Shown here piece by piece: positions 62,454-64,000 of a stretch of DNA of 64,000 nt. Within the stretch, counting starts at the first letter, position 1. Every line of letters starts with the position of its first letter. Source of the stretch: Ralstonia pickettii DTP0602. GTDB taxonomy: Bacteria; Pseudomonadota; Gammaproteobacteria; Burkholderiales; Burkholderiaceae. A program made the position numbers and the translations under genes. The stretch covers positions 1,426,001-1,490,000 of the forward strand of contig CP006668.1 in assembly GCA_000471925.1 (NCBI GenBank). Reading direction: 5' to 3'. Below the pieces are notes generated by a model. That model did no database searches and was not told the origin of the DNA. It worked only from the letters and a program-made list of their open reading frames with translations.

Positions 62454-63955
62454 GATGCGCTCCTTGCCACGGGGGTTTTGGCCGTGCCCGTGTCGTTGGC
62501 GGTCGCGGCAGCCGTTTCGTATCCGCCGCCGAGGGCGCGGATCAGTTCCAGGTGCAGCGTGCGTTCCTGGGTTTCGAGATCGATCAGCAATTGCTTCTGC
62601 TGCAGGACCTGGCCTTCGGCCGACAGCACCTGCAGGTAGTTGCCGACGCCGCTGCGATAGCGCGACACGGCCATGTCGTAGGCCTCCTGCGTCAGCTGCA
62701 GCGCCTGGTGCTGTTCGCCGGCGCGCTCGGCCAGCCAGCGCAGCGACACCAGCTGGCTGACCACGTCGTGCAGGGCGGTGACCAGCGTGGCGTTGTATTG
62801 CTCCGCGGCGGCGTCGTACTCCGCCTGCCGCGCGCCGAGGTTGGAGCGCAGCCGGCCCCCATCGAAGATGGGCAGCGAGATCGCCGGGCCGATGCCGAAG
62901 GTGCGGCTGCCCGCCGTCAGCAGGTCCGACAGGCTCAGGCTTTGCAGGCCGGCAAACGCGGTCAGGCTGATGTTGGGATAGAACTGGGCCTTGGCCGCCT
63001 TGATGTCATGGCTGGCGGCTTCCACGCGCCAGCGCTGCGCGACCACGTCCGGCCGGCGGCCGATCAGCTCGGCTGGCAGCGAAGCCGGGACTGCTACCGC
63101 GTAGTCATCGCGAAGCTGCGGGCGGCGGATATCGGCGCCGGCGTCCGGGCCCTTGCCAACCAGGGCGGCGAGCTGGTTCTGGGTCAGCGCAATGATCTCG
63201 TTGATCGCGGCAAGGCGCTCGCGCGTGGCCGGCAGCGCCGCTTCGGCCTGCTTCATGTCGAGCCGCGAGTCGAGTTGCGCGGCCACGCGCTGGCGTGTCA
63301 GGTCCAGCGTGTTCTGGCGCTGGCGATAGGTTTGTTCGGTCAGCGTGCGCTGCGCATAGGCGGCGTCGAGCTTCAGGTAGGTCCGCACCACGGACGTGGT
63401 TAGGATCAGTTCCGCCGCGTGGTAGTCGACTTCCGCGGCGCGGGCGCGGTCGAGCGCGGCGTCGAACGTCGCCTGGTTCTTGCCCCAGAAGTCCAGTTCG
63501 TAGCCGAGGCCAAGCTGCACGTCGCTGGCCCATTTCCAGCTGCCTGCCAGCGGCCGCGGCACAAGGCCGTTCTCGCTGAAGCGCTGGCGCGTGCTCCGGG
63601 CGTTCAGGTTGACTTGCGGAGACAGCGCGGCTTCGGCACCGCCCGCCAGCGCATCCGCCTGGCGCACACGCGCCGCGGCGATGCGCAGCGTCGGCTCTCC
63701 GGCCAGGGCCGCCTCGACCAGCGCATCCAGCTGCGGGTCGCCAAAGCCCTGCCACCATGCGCGCTCCGGCCATGCCGCCGGCGACACGGGGGTAGCGCCC
63801 AGCGACGCGCTCGCGGCAAGGCGGTTGGCATCATCGACCGTGGCCTGCGTTTTCAGCCCCTTCATGCTGGCGCAGCTCGCCAGCAGCACGGCTGCGCCCA
63901 GTACGCCGAGACACCGCAAGGCCGGGACGGCACGCGCCTTAAGTGGAATAGTCAT
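62450..63955 (-). CDS. NodT/OprM family outer-membrane efflux lipoprotein
   Basis: A 501-residue TolC-type outer-membrane channel. The lipobox LASC follows a hydrophobic signal (LGVLGAAVLLASCASM). Two OEP repeats, each with long helices, include WWQGFGDPQLDALVEAAL, DVQLGLGYELDFWGKNQATFD and SLPIFDGGRLRSNLGARQAEYD, all hallmarks. ATG 63955 follows GGAGAAAGG. First gene of the efflux operon; its regulator would be beyond the window. Confidence 0.93.
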   Translation of the reverse strand: MTIPLKARAVPALRCLGVLGAAVLLASCASMKGLKTQATVDDANRLAASASLGATPVSPAAWPERAWWQGFGDPQLDALVEAALAGEPTLRIAAARVRQADALAGGAEAALSPQVNLNARSTRQRFSENGLVPRPLAGSWKWASDVQLGLGYELDFWGKNQATFDAALDRARAAEVDYHAAELILTTSVVRTYLKLDAAYAQRTLTEQTYRQRQNTLDLTRQRVAAQLDSRLDMKQAEAALPATRERLAAINEIIALTQNQLAALVGKGPDAGADIRRPQLRDDYAVAVPASLPAELIGRRPDVVAQRWRVEAASHDIKAAKAQFYPNISLTAFAGLQSLSLSDLLTAGSRTFGIGPAISLPIFDGGRLRSNLGARQAEYDAAAEQYNATLVTALHDVVSQLVSLRWLAERAGEQHQALQLTQEAYDMAVSRYRSGVGNYLQVLSAEGQVLQQKQLLIDLETQERTLHLELIRALGGGYETAAATANDTGTAKTPVARSAS

Positions 63956-64000
63956 CGCCTTTCTCCGGCCAGCCCAAATATGCCTGGGCACAAATCTGGC

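Noticed and set aside
60360..62639. 759-residue plus-strand open frame
   Set aside because: Antisense to the EmrB and EmrA genes; very Arg/Gln/His-rich and without domain features.

Overview
The window is high-GC DNA from a betaproteobacterium of the Burkholderiales. Cupriavidus or a close relative fits best: class I-type PHA synthase and phasin genes, many Bug/TctC periplasmic binding proteins, a Gram-negative porin, AcdS with a divergent Lrp regulator, and a cyoABCD quinol oxidase. The gene content is mostly accessory and catabolic, as on a secondary replicon. I cannot fix the species from sequence alone.

Left part (1-23873). After the 3' end of a class C beta-lactamase come an AraC regulator and a divergent catabolic operon (quinone reductase-like, TauD-like dioxygenase, acyl-CoA ligase), then a MurA-family gene, a LysR regulator, a cysteine-dioxygenase-like cupin and a minus-strand run (BKACE enzyme, DUF1289, DsbA-like, TctC). 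Two more AraC genes precede a compact PHA module at 14300-19774: acyl-CoA dehydrogenase, MaoC/PhaJ-like hydratase, PHA synthase, phasin, and an intracellular medium-chain-type PHA depolymerase. It could turn acyl-CoA into PHA and mobilise it again. A DASS carboxylate transporter with an atypical lactate/malate dehydrogenase and a porin follow.

Middle (23990-43846). A hydrolase and MFS pair is followed by an operon of a PhaC-like DUF3141 protein, a phosphotransacylase, acetate kinase and an unknown coiled-coil protein. Next are a LysR/D-serine ammonia-lyase pair, an MHS-type transporter, cyoABCD, a 59-residue SMP-like protein, the acdR/acdS pair, and small hypothetical and cupin genes.

Right part (43870-63955). 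A decayed ben locus (frameshifted benD, 3' benC, 3' LysR) carries the scar of a deletion that removed benA, benB and their promoter. It abuts an intact catR-catBC-tctC-pcaD cluster with a textbook ATAC-N7-GTAT operator; catA is absent from the window. Then come a class II glutamine amidotransferase and a signalling block (FixJ-type regulator, stand-alone receiver, LysR, and an 1839-residue kinase-like/ATPase/GAF/PAS/histidine kinase), three tRNA genes (Asn, Gly, Thr) and an EmrAB/OM-factor efflux operon.

Items most worth follow-up: the PHA module, the DUF3141-Pta-AckA operon, the ben deletion scar, the dehydrogenase with Val at the specificity position, and two sets of repeated operator-like elements (21-bp-phased AraC-type repeats at three promoters; three CATAC-N4-RTAT dyads in one intergenic region).
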